Shown: one piece after another, positions 52,626 through 62,058 of the stretch | Layout of the letters: each line of letters begins with the position of its first letter | Numbering within the stretch: position 1 is the first letter of the stretch | From: Roseovarius sp. S88 | Lineage (GTDB): Bacteria; Pseudomonadota; Alphaproteobacteria; Rhodobacterales; Rhodobacteraceae | Direction of reading: 5' to 3' | DNA: 64,000 nucleotides | Assembly (NCBI RefSeq): GCF_037023735.1 | Contig: NZ_CP146069.1 | Span: 468,501 to 532,500, forward strand | Translations under genes and position numbers: made by a program | Notes under the pieces: generated by a model | Seen by the model: the letters and a program-made list of their open reading frames with translations, nothing else | Database searches by the model: none | Told to the model about the DNA's origin: nothing

Positions 52626-52880
52626 GGGACTGCTCCTTGTCTTTCAGGCTTGCGTGCCTGTGGATAACTATGTGAGCAAGTGGGTCCGTTCCGGCTCTAT
52701 TGCAATATGACTCACGGTTTCGTGCTAGAGACTTGAATCTGCGCGATTTTGTCGTGATGTGGCGGCGTGGCCTTGAAGATAACAGACGCGTTACCCATCT
52801 TTGCTAATGAGGTTCCGGACCGGTGTATGCCTATTGCTGGGTGCGCCAGAGGTGGAACGCTTATGAGAAGGAGACCTGGG

Positions 52881-55499
52881 ATGGACTTAAACAAGTTCAC
52901 CGAGCGGTCACGCGGGTTCATTCAGGCCGCGCAGATGATCGCGATGCGGGAAAGCCACCAGAAACTGGCGCCCGAACATATTCTGAAAGCATTGATGGAT
53001 GACCCTGAGGGGTTGGCGAGCAATTTGATCCGTCGCGCCGGCGGACAACCGCAGCGCGTAGTCGAGGCGCTTGACCTGTCGCTGGGTAAAATTCCGAAGG
53101 TCACAGGTGATACTGGGCAGGTCTATATGGACAGCAAGACTGCCAAGGTGCTCGACGAGGCCGACAAGGTCGCCAAAAAGGCCGGTGACAGTTTTGTTCC
53201 TGTAGAGCGGGTGTTGACAGCGCTGGCCGTGGTCAAAAGCTCAGCGCGAGAGGCTCTGGAGCAGGGCGGTGTCAGTGCACAAGAACTGAACGCGGCCATT
53301 AATGACGTGCGCAAAGGGCGCACGGCGGATACGGCAAGCGCTGAAGATACATATGAGGCGCTGGAAAAGTACGCCACAGACCTGACCAAGTCTGCGGCTG
53401 ATGGCAAGATTGACCCGATCATTGGCCGCGACGACGAAATTCGTCGCGCCATGCAGGTGCTGAGCCGCCGGACCAAGAACAACCCGGTTCTGATTGGGGA
53501 ACCGGGTGTGGGCAAAACCGCGATTGCCGAAGGGCTTGCCTTGCGGATCGTGAATGGCGACGTGCCAGAGAGCTTGCAGAACAAAAAGCTGCTGGCGCTG
53601 GATATGGGCGCGCTGATTGCTGGTGCGAAATACCGTGGCGAGTTTGAAGAGCGTCTGAAGGCCGTGCTCAACGAGGTTACGGCGGCGGCGGGTGAGATTG
53701 TTCTTTTCATTGATGAGATGCATACGCTTGTCGGTGCTGGCAAGTCAGAAGGGGCCATGGATGCGGCCAACCTGATCAAGCCAGCTTTGGCGCGGGGTGA
53801 ATTGCACTGTATCGGGGCAACGACGCTTGATGAGTATCGCAAGCACGTGGAAAAAGACGCGGCGCTTGCGCGGCGGTTCCAGCCGCTTGTTGTGGAAGAG
53901 CCCACTGTGGAGGATACGATTTCGATACTGCGTGGGATCAAAGAGAAGTATGAACTTCATCATGGCGTGCGGATTTCTGACAGCGCATTGGTGTCTGCAG
54001 CTATGCTGAGCCATCGGTACATCACCGACCGGTTCCTGCCGGACAAGGCGATTGATCTTGTGGATGAGGCGGCGTCGCGGCTTCGGATGGAAGTGGATTC
54101 CAAGCCTGAAGAGCTTGATGCGCTGGACCGTGAGATCCTTCAAAAGCAAATCGAGGCGGAAGCGCTGAAGAAAGAAGATGACGCTGCCAGCAAGGATCGT
54201 CTGGAAAAGCTCGAAAAAGAGCTGGCTGATATGCAGGAGCGGTCATCGCAGATGACGGCGCAATGGCAGGCGGAGCGTGACAAGCTTGCCGGTGCGCGAG
54301 ATATCAAAGAACAGTTGGATCGCGCGCGGATTGAGCTGGAGCATGCCAAGCGCGAAGGGGATCTCGCCAAGGCCGGGGAGCTGTCTTATGGCGTCATTCC
54401 GGGGCTGGAAAAACAGCTTGCCAACGCGGAGCAGGCCGAAGAAACCGGCGTGATGGTCGAAGAGGCGGTGCGGCCGGAGCAGATTGCGCAGGTGGTCGAG
54501 CGTTGGACGGGAATTCCGACGGCCAAGATGCTGGAAGGCGAGCGTGAAAAGCTACTGGGAATGGAAAACAAGCTGCATGGCCGGGTGATTGGTCAGGATA
54601 CTGCTGTGAAGGCGGTGGCGAATGCCGTTCGCCGCGCAAGAGCGGGCCTCAATGACGAGAACCGGCCGCTTGGATCGTTCCTGTTTCTTGGGCCAACCGG
54701 CGTAGGTAAGACTGAGTTGACCAAAGCCGTCGCGGAGTTTCTCTTTGACGATGACAGCGCCATGGTGCGGATCGACATGAGTGAGTTCATGGAGAAGCAT
54801 TCGGTCGCCCGGTTGATTGGGGCACCTCCGGGCTATGTCGGCTATGACGAAGGCGGTGTTCTGACCGAAGCCGTGCGGCGCAGACCCTATCAGGTGGTGC
54901 TATTCGATGAGGTTGAAAAGGCGCATCCAGAAGTCTTCAACGTGCTGTTGCAGGTGCTTGATGACGGGGTGTTGACCGATGGACAGGGCCGGACGGTCGA
55001 CTTCAAGCAGACGCTGATTATTCTGACATCGAACCTTGGGTCTCAGGCGCTCAGCCAGTTGCCCGAAGGGGCGGATGCCTCGGACGCGCGGCGCGATGTG
55101 ATGGATGCGGTGCGGTCGCATTTCAGGCCGGAATTCCTCAACCGACTGGATGAAATAGTAGTCTTTGACCGGCTCAACCGAGACCAGATGGATGGCATCG
55201 TGGACATTCAGCTGAGCCGGTTGTTGAAACGGCTGGCCAGCCGGAAGATCACGCTGGAGCTTGATGCCGAGGCCAAGACATGGTTGGCCGATGAGGGCTA
55301 TGATCCGGTCTATGGCGCAAGACCCTTGAAGCGCGTCATACAAAAGGCGCTACAGAATCCGCTGGCCGAGGCGCTTCTGGCGGGAGATATACTTGATGGC
55401 AGCACCGTGCCGGTGAGCGCAGGCCCCGAAGGGTTGATCATTGGCGACAGGGTGGGGTCCACCAACCGCGAACGGCCTGACAACGCTGTCGTACACTGA
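52881..55499 (+). CDS. clpB: ATP-dependent disaggregase ClpB
   Basis: 872 residues from the ATG at 52881, with GAAGGAGACC upstream. N-domain [20 protein letters not shown]; first AAA+ Walker [15 protein letters not shown]; coiled-coil middle domain about residues 400-525 (rich in KL-EKEL); second Walker [16 protein letters not shown]. With DnaK it rescues aggregated proteins. CTTGAA at 52732-52737 could be a -35 of a heat-shock (RpoH) promoter, though the -10 is not clear. A strong hairpin follows the stop. Confidence 0.97.
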   Translation: MDLNKFTERSRGFIQAAQMIAMRESHQKLAPEHILKALMDDPEGLASNLIRRAGGQPQRVVEALDLSLGKIPKVTGDTGQVYMDSKTAKVLDEADKVAKKAGDSFVPVERVLTALAVVKSSAREALEQGGVSAQELNAAINDVRKGRTADTASAEDTYEALEKYATDLTKSAADGKIDPIIGRDDEIRRAMQVLSRRTKNNPVLIGEPGVGKTAIAEGLALRIVNGDVPESLQNKKLLALDMGALIAGAKYRGEFEERLKAVLNEVTAAAGEIVLFIDEMHTLVGAGKSEGAMDAANLIKPALARGELHCIGATTLDEYRKHVEKDAALARRFQPLVVEEPTVEDTISILRGIKEKYELHHGVRISDSALVSAAMLSHRYITDRFLPDKAIDLVDEAASRLRMEVDSKPEELDALDREILQKQIEAEALKKEDDAASKDRLEKLEKELADMQERSSQMTAQWQAERDKLAGARDIKEQLDRARIELEHAKREGDLAKAGELSYGVIPGLEKQLANAEQAEETGVMVEEAVRPEQIAQVVERWTGIPTAKMLEGEREKLLGMENKLHGRVIGQDTAVKAVANAVRRARAGLNDENRPLGSFLFLGPTGVGKTELTKAVAEFLFDDDSAMVRIDMSEFMEKHSVARLIGAPPGYVGYDEGGVLTEAVRRRPYQVVLFDEVEKAHPEVFNVLLQVLDDGVLTDGQGRTVDFKQTLIILTSNLGSQALSQLPEGADASDARRDVMDAVRSHFRPEFLNRLDEIVVFDRLNRDQMDGIVDIQLSRLLKRLASRKITLELDAEAKTWLADEGYDPVYGARPLKRVIQKALQNPLAEALLAGDILDGSTVPVSAGPEGLIIGDRVGSTNRERPDNAVVH

Positions 55500-55507
55500 C
55501 ACATAGA

Positions 55508-55535
55508 CCCCCGCCTTCGACATTGGCGGGGGTTT
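55508..55535 (+). terminator. Terminator of clpB
   Basis: CCCCCGCC (55508-55515) and GGCGGGGG (55525-55532) around a nine-base loop, followed by TTTCGTT. Confidence 0.85.
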
Positions 55536-55559
55536 CGTTCGCGCCTGCGACGCGTGGGG

Positions 55560-55580
55560 TATTTGCGACAAGAAAGAAGC
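55560..55580 (+). repeat. 21-base dispersed repeat, copy 2
   Basis: Identical over 21 bases to 4273-4293 (starts TATTTGCGACAAGAAAGA). It follows the clpB terminator. Confidence 0.75.
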
Positions 55581-55746
55581 TTGGGGTTTGGAAACAATAG
55601 GATGATATTGTTTCTGGATCAGCGACAGTTTTTGTGATTCAACACGAGTGTTGCACCGGTTTGCTGCGCAAGCCTATAGTGCTCAAAAGGCAGTTTAGCC
55701 TGGGGATTTACCAGGCGTTTGAACGTAGCTTCTATAAGACCGGGTC

Positions 55747-57786
55747 ATGGCAGAGCAGGACACCGAGACACCAGACGCGCCGGAGATCCCCCTCTGGTTT
55801 GATGAATTGCGCCCAGGCGGCGACGCGGAAGGCTTCCTCGAACGGCGTCTGCGCCATTCGCTGTTGTTCGTGCAAAGGCCAGTGAAGCGTTTGCTGGTGA
55901 CATTCGATAACCTTTCGAATGTGAGCGATCGCTCGCCAGGCCGCGAGCCCTGGGCCTTTAAATTTGCCAAGGACATCAACATTTCGCATCTGGGCGTGAT
56001 GGCGCATGTCGCAGATTGGTATCGCGACTCGGATTTGATCGAACGTTTCCAGAAATTGGCCGATGAGGGGTTTTTCGAGGGTTATGACCGGGTCATTTTT
56101 GCCGGTGTGTCCATGGGTGGATACGCCGCCATCGCGTTTGGCTCACTGGTGCCCGGTGCGCATGTGATTTCGGTCAACCCGCAGAGCACGCTTGATACCG
56201 ACATCGTGCCTTGGGAGACGCGCTACGAAGGCGGGCGGCGGCAGGATTGGACCTTGCCTCTCTCTGATGCCTCGGAGCTCACAGCCAAGCTGGGTCGGGT
56301 GAATATCTTTTTTGACCCTTACCACGAACTGGACAAACAACATGTCAGCCGGTTCAGTGGCGACAACATTCACGTCTTCAATTGCCGCCATTCAAGTCAC
56401 AAGACGGCGGTGTTTTTGCGCAAGATCAATGCGCTGAAGCCGGTGATGCAAGTCGCAATTTTTGATAAATTGGATGAGGTGGAATTTTACCGCCTCTACC
56501 GCGGGCGCAGGGATTTGCGTTGGTACAAAGGCGCGGTGGTTGCTTACTTCCGTGAGCAGGGTCGCGACGAATTGGCAGACCGCTTTGGCATGGCGTTTCG
56601 CAAAAGGTTACGGCGCGTGCAGCGGCAGGAAGATCACGATGACCTTCAGGCGTCCGAAGATGTTGATGCAACATCTCTTGACTTTACGTCGCCGCCTCCA
56701 GAGCCAACAACCGTTTCGGCCACAAAGCTGGCGAAAACGCGAAACGTGTCAGATGTCGAAAAAAGTAATGCCCGGTGCGCGATTGTGACCACAATGAAGA
56801 ACGAAGGCCCGTTCATGTTGGAGTGGGTGGCGTTTCACCGGACGCTCGGCTTCCAAGACTTCCTGATCTACACCAATGATTGTGAGGATGGCACCGATAA
56901 AATTGCGCAACGGTTGGAAGAGCTTGGTTTAGCGAACCATGTAGACAATAAGTTCAAGAAAGGTGCGAGCCCACAACGTGTGGCCCTTCGGCGTGCGTTG
57001 GCGCATGATGTCTACAAAAGTGCTGATTGGATCATGTGTGCTGACTGTGACGAATTTCTTAATATCCGCGTTGGCGATGGTACGCTGTCAGCCTTGTTTG
57101 ATGCCGTGGGCCAAGCAGACGCAATTTCCTTTTGCTGGAAGCTCTTTGGCTGTGGTGGTCACGTGGCGTATCGGGACGAATTCATCCACGAAAACTTTAC
57201 GTGGAGCGCGCCCGAGGCATTTCGTGAGAAATATAGAGGGCTCGGCCTAAAAACGATTTTTCGCCCGTCGGAAGCCATTCGCAAATTCGGTGTTCACCGG
57301 CCAAAGTTTCATAATCGGCCCGAAGGTTTTGTCTGGAAAGATGCTGGTGGAAAACCTATGCCCGAACCATATTTTGGCACAGGCTGGTCGGCCTATGCCA
57401 AATTCGATCATAGCTTTGCGCGCCTGCATCACTATGCGGTGCGCTCGGTCGACAGTTTCCTAGTGAAGCGAGACCGCGGTCGCACCAATCACATAGATCG
57501 TGATCAGGGCGTGGCGTACTGGGCTGACATGAACTTAAATATGGAAGAAGACGTTTCTCTGGTTGCAGCTGCTGGCAGAACGCGCACTGAGTTCGACGCT
57601 ATGATGAAAGACAAAGAGTTGAGACGTTTGCACTATGAAGCCTGTGCGTGGCACCGGGCGAAAGTAACCGCCTTGAAACAAAATAAGGAATGGTCCTCCT
57701 TTTACGATCTTTTGCAGACGATCAACAAGCGTGGTGAAGCGCCAGTTAATCGCGACAAGTTGCTTGAAGACCTCGGCGTAGAATGA
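55747..57786 (+). CDS. Fusion of an alpha/beta-hydrolase-like domain and a GT92-like glycosyltransferase
   Basis: 679 residues. Residues 1 to about 290 look like an alpha/beta hydrolase: RVIFAGVSMGGYAAIAFGSL has the G-x-S-x-G elbow with Ser122, and Asp190 (FFDPYHELD) and His215/218 (CRHSSH) can complete a triad. A Pro/Thr-rich linker near 310-340 follows. From about 343 the chain reads AIVTTMKNEGPFMLEWVAFH (typical of GT92/GT2-like enzymes) and MCADCDEFLNI with a D-x-D at 433-435, binding the sugar nucleotide metal. It may remove or add an acyl group and transfer a sugar in one chain. First gene of the locus; ends in an ATGA overlap with the next gene. Confidence 0.78.
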   Translation: MAEQDTETPDAPEIPLWFDELRPGGDAEGFLERRLRHSLLFVQRPVKRLLVTFDNLSNVSDRSPGREPWAFKFAKDINISHLGVMAHVADWYRDSDLIERFQKLADEGFFEGYDRVIFAGVSMGGYAAIAFGSLVPGAHVISVNPQSTLDTDIVPWETRYEGGRRQDWTLPLSDASELTAKLGRVNIFFDPYHELDKQHVSRFSGDNIHVFNCRHSSHKTAVFLRKINALKPVMQVAIFDKLDEVEFYRLYRGRRDLRWYKGAVVAYFREQGRDELADRFGMAFRKRLRRVQRQEDHDDLQASEDVDATSLDFTSPPPEPTTVSATKLAKTRNVSDVEKSNARCAIVTTMKNEGPFMLEWVAFHRTLGFQDFLIYTNDCEDGTDKIAQRLEELGLANHVDNKFKKGASPQRVALRRALAHDVYKSADWIMCADCDEFLNIRVGDGTLSALFDAVGQADAISFCWKLFGCGGHVAYRDEFIHENFTWSAPEAFREKYRGLGLKTIFRPSEAIRKFGVHRPKFHNRPEGFVWKDAGGKPMPEPYFGTGWSAYAKFDHSFARLHHYAVRSVDSFLVKRDRGRTNHIDRDQGVAYWADMNLNMEEDVSLVAAAGRTRTEFDAMMKDKELRRLHYEACAWHRAKVTALKQNKEWSSFYDLLQTINKRGEAPVNRDKLLEDLGVE

Positions 57787-58721
57787 GCAGCCAGCCATAT
57801 ATTGTTCTGCATGGCGGGTTTCATAAAACGGCCACCAGCCACCTTCAATCGACCTTGGCGCGAAACGAGAAGTTGCTTAGGCGCGCAGGTGTACGCTATG
57901 TCCATCACCGAGAAACACGCAAGCGTTTAACGGTGCCGGTGCAGTGCAATGTGTACAATGAGATTGGCATGGACTGGGATCCTAAGATCACGGACACCGA
58001 GCTTCGAAATCTGACCGGTGCCTTTTTTGATGAGATCATAGAAGACGCGCCCAAGCGCATTGTTCTGTCCGACGAAAACATGGCAGGACATTGTGGACAT
58101 TGCGTGAAGCGCGGCGTTCTTTATCGATGGCGCCGGAGACTAATCGAGGTTTTTTCGGCTCAGTTTCCTCATCCGGTGAACGAAGTGCATCTGGGCGTGC
58201 GGAACTATGCTGATTTCTTCGCCTCAGCCTATGTTGAATACCTAAGGTCGGTCACTGGTCAGTGGTTTGTGGCCGAGCCCGTGATGCGCAAGCAAGTCCT
58301 AGAGAACATGCCGAGTTGGCACAACGTGCTAAAGTCAGTTGTCACTCTGTTTCCCGAAGCAAAGCTTGTCGTTTGGAAGTATGAAGATTTTCGCGCTCTG
58401 GACACGCATGTATTGTCCAATTTGTGTGGGCCTGATATCGACATAAGCAAGTTGAAAAAGCCGAAAGACGGCAACAAAAGACCCACGGCAAGTGGACGCG
58501 CTGTGGCAGAGCTTTTGCAGCGGATACACAAAGACGGCGCCGAAGTTGCACTGCAAGAGCGGATGACCTTGCAAGAGCGCTATCCACGTGGCGCAGAATT
58601 CGGAAGTTACGATCCCTGGACGAGCAACGAACGCGCGCATCTGACTCGGATGTATGAGCGCGATCTGGTCGACATTCGCGCCAATCCGGACATTGCATTG
58701 CTGGAGATCGAACATGCCTAA
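57783..58721 (+). CDS. Sulfotransferase-like protein
   Basis: 312 residues. VLHGGFHKTATSHLQSTLAR, with H-K-T-A-T-S, has the shape of the PAPS 5'-phosphosulfate loop (often G-x-x-K-T-G-T-T) near residues 10-19. RIVLSDENMAGHC and LGVRNYADFFASAYVEYLRS follow, and the latter fits the 3'-phosphate binding R-x-x-x-x-x-x-x-S region. The fold is thus probably that of cytoplasmic sulfotransferases that decorate glycans, but the second Gly of the loop is replaced (Ala), so activity is unproven. It overlaps the previous gene by 4 bases. Confidence 0.65.
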   Translation: MSSQPYIVLHGGFHKTATSHLQSTLARNEKLLRRAGVRYVHHRETRKRLTVPVQCNVYNEIGMDWDPKITDTELRNLTGAFFDEIIEDAPKRIVLSDENMAGHCGHCVKRGVLYRWRRRLIEVFSAQFPHPVNEVHLGVRNYADFFASAYVEYLRSVTGQWFVAEPVMRKQVLENMPSWHNVLKSVVTLFPEAKLVVWKYEDFRALDTHVLSNLCGPDIDISKLKKPKDGNKRPTASGRAVAELLQRIHKDGAEVALQERMTLQERYPRGAEFGSYDPWTSNERAHLTRMYERDLVDIRANPDIALLEIEHA

Positions 58722-58769
58722 TTCAGGCAATCCCGTAACGCAGCCTCGTGAAAAGTGGAAACGGTAGAA

Positions 58770-60350
58770 ATGAGCCGAGAATATGAAATAGGAATGTTGT
58801 GGATCGAAGGGCCGTTGAGTTATGTCGAAGTGCTCTGTGCGCAATCGTTTTTGGACGCCGGCCACCACGTTAAATTCTATCACTACAACGACGTACAGAA
58901 CGTCCCAAATGGTGTAGAGCTTGTGCATGGGGACACCGTTCTGAAGATCGACAACTTCCTTCAGCATGGTCGCACCGGAAGTCTCGCTCTGTTTTCTGAT
59001 GTGTTTCGCTATCATTTGTTGCAGCAAAACGACCGCATGGTCTGGGCTGATTTGGATGCATATTGCGTAAAGCCATTCGACTCCAAGACCGGGCATTTTT
59101 TTGGATGGGAGTCCAAGCGCCACATCAACGGCGGAGTTTTGGGACTTCCGCCGGACAGCGACGCGCTGGGTCAATTGCTTGAAATGAGCAACGATGAATA
59201 TGGCATACCGGAATGGTATCCAGAAGAAGAGCAAAACCGGCTACAGAAGCTAAAAGATGATGGCACACCGGTACATGTCGGTGAGTTGAGGTGGGGCGTT
59301 TGGGGTCCACAGGCTGTGACCCACTACCTGCACAAGACGGGTGAGCACAAATACGCTTTTCCAATTCCAGGCCTTTATCCCGTTGGCTTTCGAGAACGCC
59401 GAATTTTGATGCGCGGCTGGGCTATGGAAAAAGTTAACTCATTGATTACAGACGAGACCTACTCAGTGCATTTCTACGGTCGTAGGGTGCGTGAATTTCT
59501 GGCGAATCACGGCGGAATGCCAGAGCCGGGCAGTTGGATGGAAGATGCTCTGAAAAAACACAAGATTGATTGCGAGGCAGCCCCTGTCATGTCACGAGAA
59601 GAAAAAGAAGCATTGAAAGCCGCCGAGAAGGCAGGCCAACCAAAAAGGGTCGAGCGTGTGCCGACGGGCAAAGGCGGTGAAAACCTTACCGACCTGGCCG
59701 ATCGATATGGCTCGGATAAGGGCTCAACCAAGCATCGATACACAGAGTTGTATCACATGCTCTTTCATCCTTATCGCGACCGCGACATTGTCTTTCTGGA
59801 GATGGGGTTGCTTATAGGTGGGCCCGAGCAGGGAAAAAGCGCAGATCGGGTGACGACTGACTTGCCGTCGATCCGGATGTGGCTCGAGTATTTTAACAAG
59901 GCGAAAATCCATGGTCTGGATGTGTCGGACTTTTCCTGGTTCGAGCATGAGCGATTTGAATTCCATCGCTGCGATATGGATGACCGTGAAGAGATCGCTG
60001 ACGCGATTGAAGAGATCGCACCGGCCCCGACGATTGTTATCGACGATGCCAGCCACGCCAGCCACCACCAGCAGAACGCGTTTTTGGAAATTTTCCCACG
60101 GCTTGAGTCTGGTGGGCTTTACGTGATCGAAGATTTGCGATGGCAACCGAAGACATATGAGAAGCCTGGCATAACCAAAACAGCGGCTTTGTTTCGAAGC
60201 TGGCTAAATGAGCGGGAATTTCAGCATTCTGACCCAGAGATTGCGGCTGAATTTAATGCGCTGTCTGAGGATATTTCGGGCTGTATTGTGGAACCTGTGC
60301 GCTATCAAGCCGGGCGTCGCGACCAGGTGGTTGTCGTTCACAAGAAGTAA
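58770..60350 (+). CDS. Fusion of a GT32-like glycosyltransferase and a class I methyltransferase
   Basis: 526 residues from the ATG at 58770 (an in-frame GTG at 58755 is possible). N-terminal half: SLALFSDVFRYHLLQQNDRM and VWADLDAYCVKPFD with the D-x-D at 94-96, as in GT32/capsular mannosyl- or galactosyl-transferases. A Lys/Glu-rich linker spans about 275-300 (MSREEKEALKAAEKAGQPKR). The C-terminal part begins TDLADRYGSDKGSTKHRYTE, then VFLEMGLLIGG and TIVIDDASHASHHQQNAFLE, as in methyltransferases that act on sugar hydroxyls in macrolide or glycan pathways (MycE/TylF-like). One chain may add and methylate a sugar. Starts 48 bases after the sulfotransferase-like gene. Confidence 0.75.
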   Translation: MSREYEIGMLWIEGPLSYVEVLCAQSFLDAGHHVKFYHYNDVQNVPNGVELVHGDTVLKIDNFLQHGRTGSLALFSDVFRYHLLQQNDRMVWADLDAYCVKPFDSKTGHFFGWESKRHINGGVLGLPPDSDALGQLLEMSNDEYGIPEWYPEEEQNRLQKLKDDGTPVHVGELRWGVWGPQAVTHYLHKTGEHKYAFPIPGLYPVGFRERRILMRGWAMEKVNSLITDETYSVHFYGRRVREFLANHGGMPEPGSWMEDALKKHKIDCEAAPVMSREEKEALKAAEKAGQPKRVERVPTGKGGENLTDLADRYGSDKGSTKHRYTELYHMLFHPYRDRDIVFLEMGLLIGGPEQGKSADRVTTDLPSIRMWLEYFNKAKIHGLDVSDFSWFEHERFEFHRCDMDDREEIADAIEEIAPAPTIVIDDASHASHHQQNAFLEIFPRLESGGLYVIEDLRWQPKTYEKPGITKTAALFRSWLNEREFQHSDPEIAAEFNALSEDISGCIVEPVRYQAGRRDQVVVVHKK

Positions 60351-60378
60351 CCGCCAACTGGTGAATTTGGAGCAAGTG

Positions 60379-61920
60379 ATGTCAAGTCTCGCAGGTGACG
60401 GTGATCAGATTTTAGGAAAGCGAATTTGCGAACAGCGGGGTTGGGATTTCGCTGAGGTGTTCAAGTATCATTTTGCCATTTCTAGGCAATCACGACAATT
60501 GTGTAAGGAATGGACTCATAAAAGTTTTGGTTCTTGGCATCTTGAGCATTGCCCTGCGTTGCGCCGCTGCGAGATCGTCTCTAGCAAAGGCACCAAGCTT
60601 GGTATTGTTTTGGGAGTCGCAGTTGATCGCAATGGTCGATTGCTCAGCGGGGACGTTGTGCTGGATCAAGCGGATACTATTGAGGCTTTGCAGAACTACA
60701 TAGAAGGACTCGCAGGTCGGTACATCGTGGTCGTTCACGGGTTTGGTGTAGAACGGATCTACTTTGACCCTAGCGGTGGGCTAAGTGCAGTTTATGCGCC
60801 AGAATCAAACACTGTGTCTTCCTGCACGCATCTAATATTGGACAGGGACATTGAGCCAAACGCCGACATTTCTTCGGATGACGTGTTGTCTCGCAAGCAG
60901 CAATTTCTCTTGGGCGAAACTTGCGACAGACACTGTAAGCGAGTCTGGGCAAACCATTTTCTTGATCTTGAGAGGATGGAGCTAGTCAGGCATTGGCCGC
61001 GCGAGGACGATAAATTTGAACTGGAGACAGATGTCTCACAAACGGTCGCTGAGATTGGCGTGAGACTACATCAAATCATGACGGCGTTGATAGGAGCGTT
61101 TCACGTTGCTTTGCCACTTTCTGGTGGAACGGACTCTCGCATTTTGCTGTCTGCCTGTAGAGGACAACTTAACAAAATTGAGCATTACTACATCCATGAC
61201 CACAAGTGGGTGACGGAGTTTGACCGTCTTTCTGCGCAAAAACTTGCGCGTAAACTTGGGCTTCCACTGCAAGTTTTTCACAAAGATGCACAGGACTGGA
61301 ATAACTTGGACAAGGAGGCTTTGAATGAACTGCGCGACCAAATGGCATTGCAAACATCTTTATCATTCAATGGTATTGACGACCAAACGACCCAAGCTGT
61401 GGAACACGCACCTGATTGTGATCTGACCTTACGCGGTAACATGGCGGAGATGACACGCGCGAATAAATGGCAGCACGACTTACTTGATGCCGAAATAGGT
61501 GCTCTCGAAGGTCTGGAAGCATTGAGTGGAAAAACGTCCGACTATATGGAGACAATGTGGGCGGATGGTCGGTTCGAAAAAATGTTGGCTCGATACCAAT
61601 CTTGGATTGATACGCTGCCGAAACCAGCGCGCAGTCGCATCCCTGATATTGCTCATGTGGAAGTGTTTGGTCCGGCAGGACCTAACAACGTTTATTATGC
61701 ATTCAAAAAGAGTTTTTATATTAACCCCTTCAATGACCGCCGTTTGTTCTACTTGACGGCAAGCATTTCGCCGGGAACTCGGAAACGCAGAAAACAGGTC
61801 GCCAGAGACATAATAAGGCTCGGCATGCCTGAAATTGATGGTATGCCATTTGCAGGCTACTTCAGAAAGTTGTTTCGCTCGGCCAAAGAACAGGGGTTCA
61901 ACCTTCTGGGTGAGTTTTAG
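60379..61920 (+). CDS. Asparagine-synthetase-like protein without the glutaminase cysteine
   Basis: 513 residues from the ATG at 60379 with TTGGAGCAAG upstream. The PP-loop ATP pyrophosphatase motif FHVALPLSGGTDSRILLSAC (SGGTDS at 248-253) is that of AsnB. The N-terminal region has a glutaminase-like remnant (GRYIVVVHGFGVERIYFDPS, GLSAVYAPESNTVSS) but starts MSS, not M-C, so the nucleophile Cys is missing. It may use ammonia or be inactive as an amidotransferase. In glycan loci related proteins amidate uronic-acid carboxyls; that is inference here. G+C is low: 58 of 120 bases (48%) in 60901-61020. Confidence 0.75.
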   Translation: MSSLAGDGDQILGKRICEQRGWDFAEVFKYHFAISRQSRQLCKEWTHKSFGSWHLEHCPALRRCEIVSSKGTKLGIVLGVAVDRNGRLLSGDVVLDQADTIEALQNYIEGLAGRYIVVVHGFGVERIYFDPSGGLSAVYAPESNTVSSCTHLILDRDIEPNADISSDDVLSRKQQFLLGETCDRHCKRVWANHFLDLERMELVRHWPREDDKFELETDVSQTVAEIGVRLHQIMTALIGAFHVALPLSGGTDSRILLSACRGQLNKIEHYYIHDHKWVTEFDRLSAQKLARKLGLPLQVFHKDAQDWNNLDKEALNELRDQMALQTSLSFNGIDDQTTQAVEHAPDCDLTLRGNMAEMTRANKWQHDLLDAEIGALEGLEALSGKTSDYMETMWADGRFEKMLARYQSWIDTLPKPARSRIPDIAHVEVFGPAGPNNVYYAFKKSFYINPFNDRRLFYLTASISPGTRKRRKQVARDIIRLGMPEIDGMPFAGYFRKLFRSAKEQGFNLLGEF

Positions 61921-62058
61921 TTCCTATTAGTGATGTAGGGACTTCTCGCCATTGTTTGAAAAATATGTGGCCATACGTTTTTGCGCTTTTTTGCGTTGAG
62001 GCCCAATGTGGCCATGGCATAAGCTGTTTTAGTCCGGTTCCAAGTTTCGGAAGGTTCG

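Noticed and set aside
53123..53941. A 272-codon minus-strand frame in clpB
   Set aside because: Serine-rich shadow frame opposite AAA+ domain 1.
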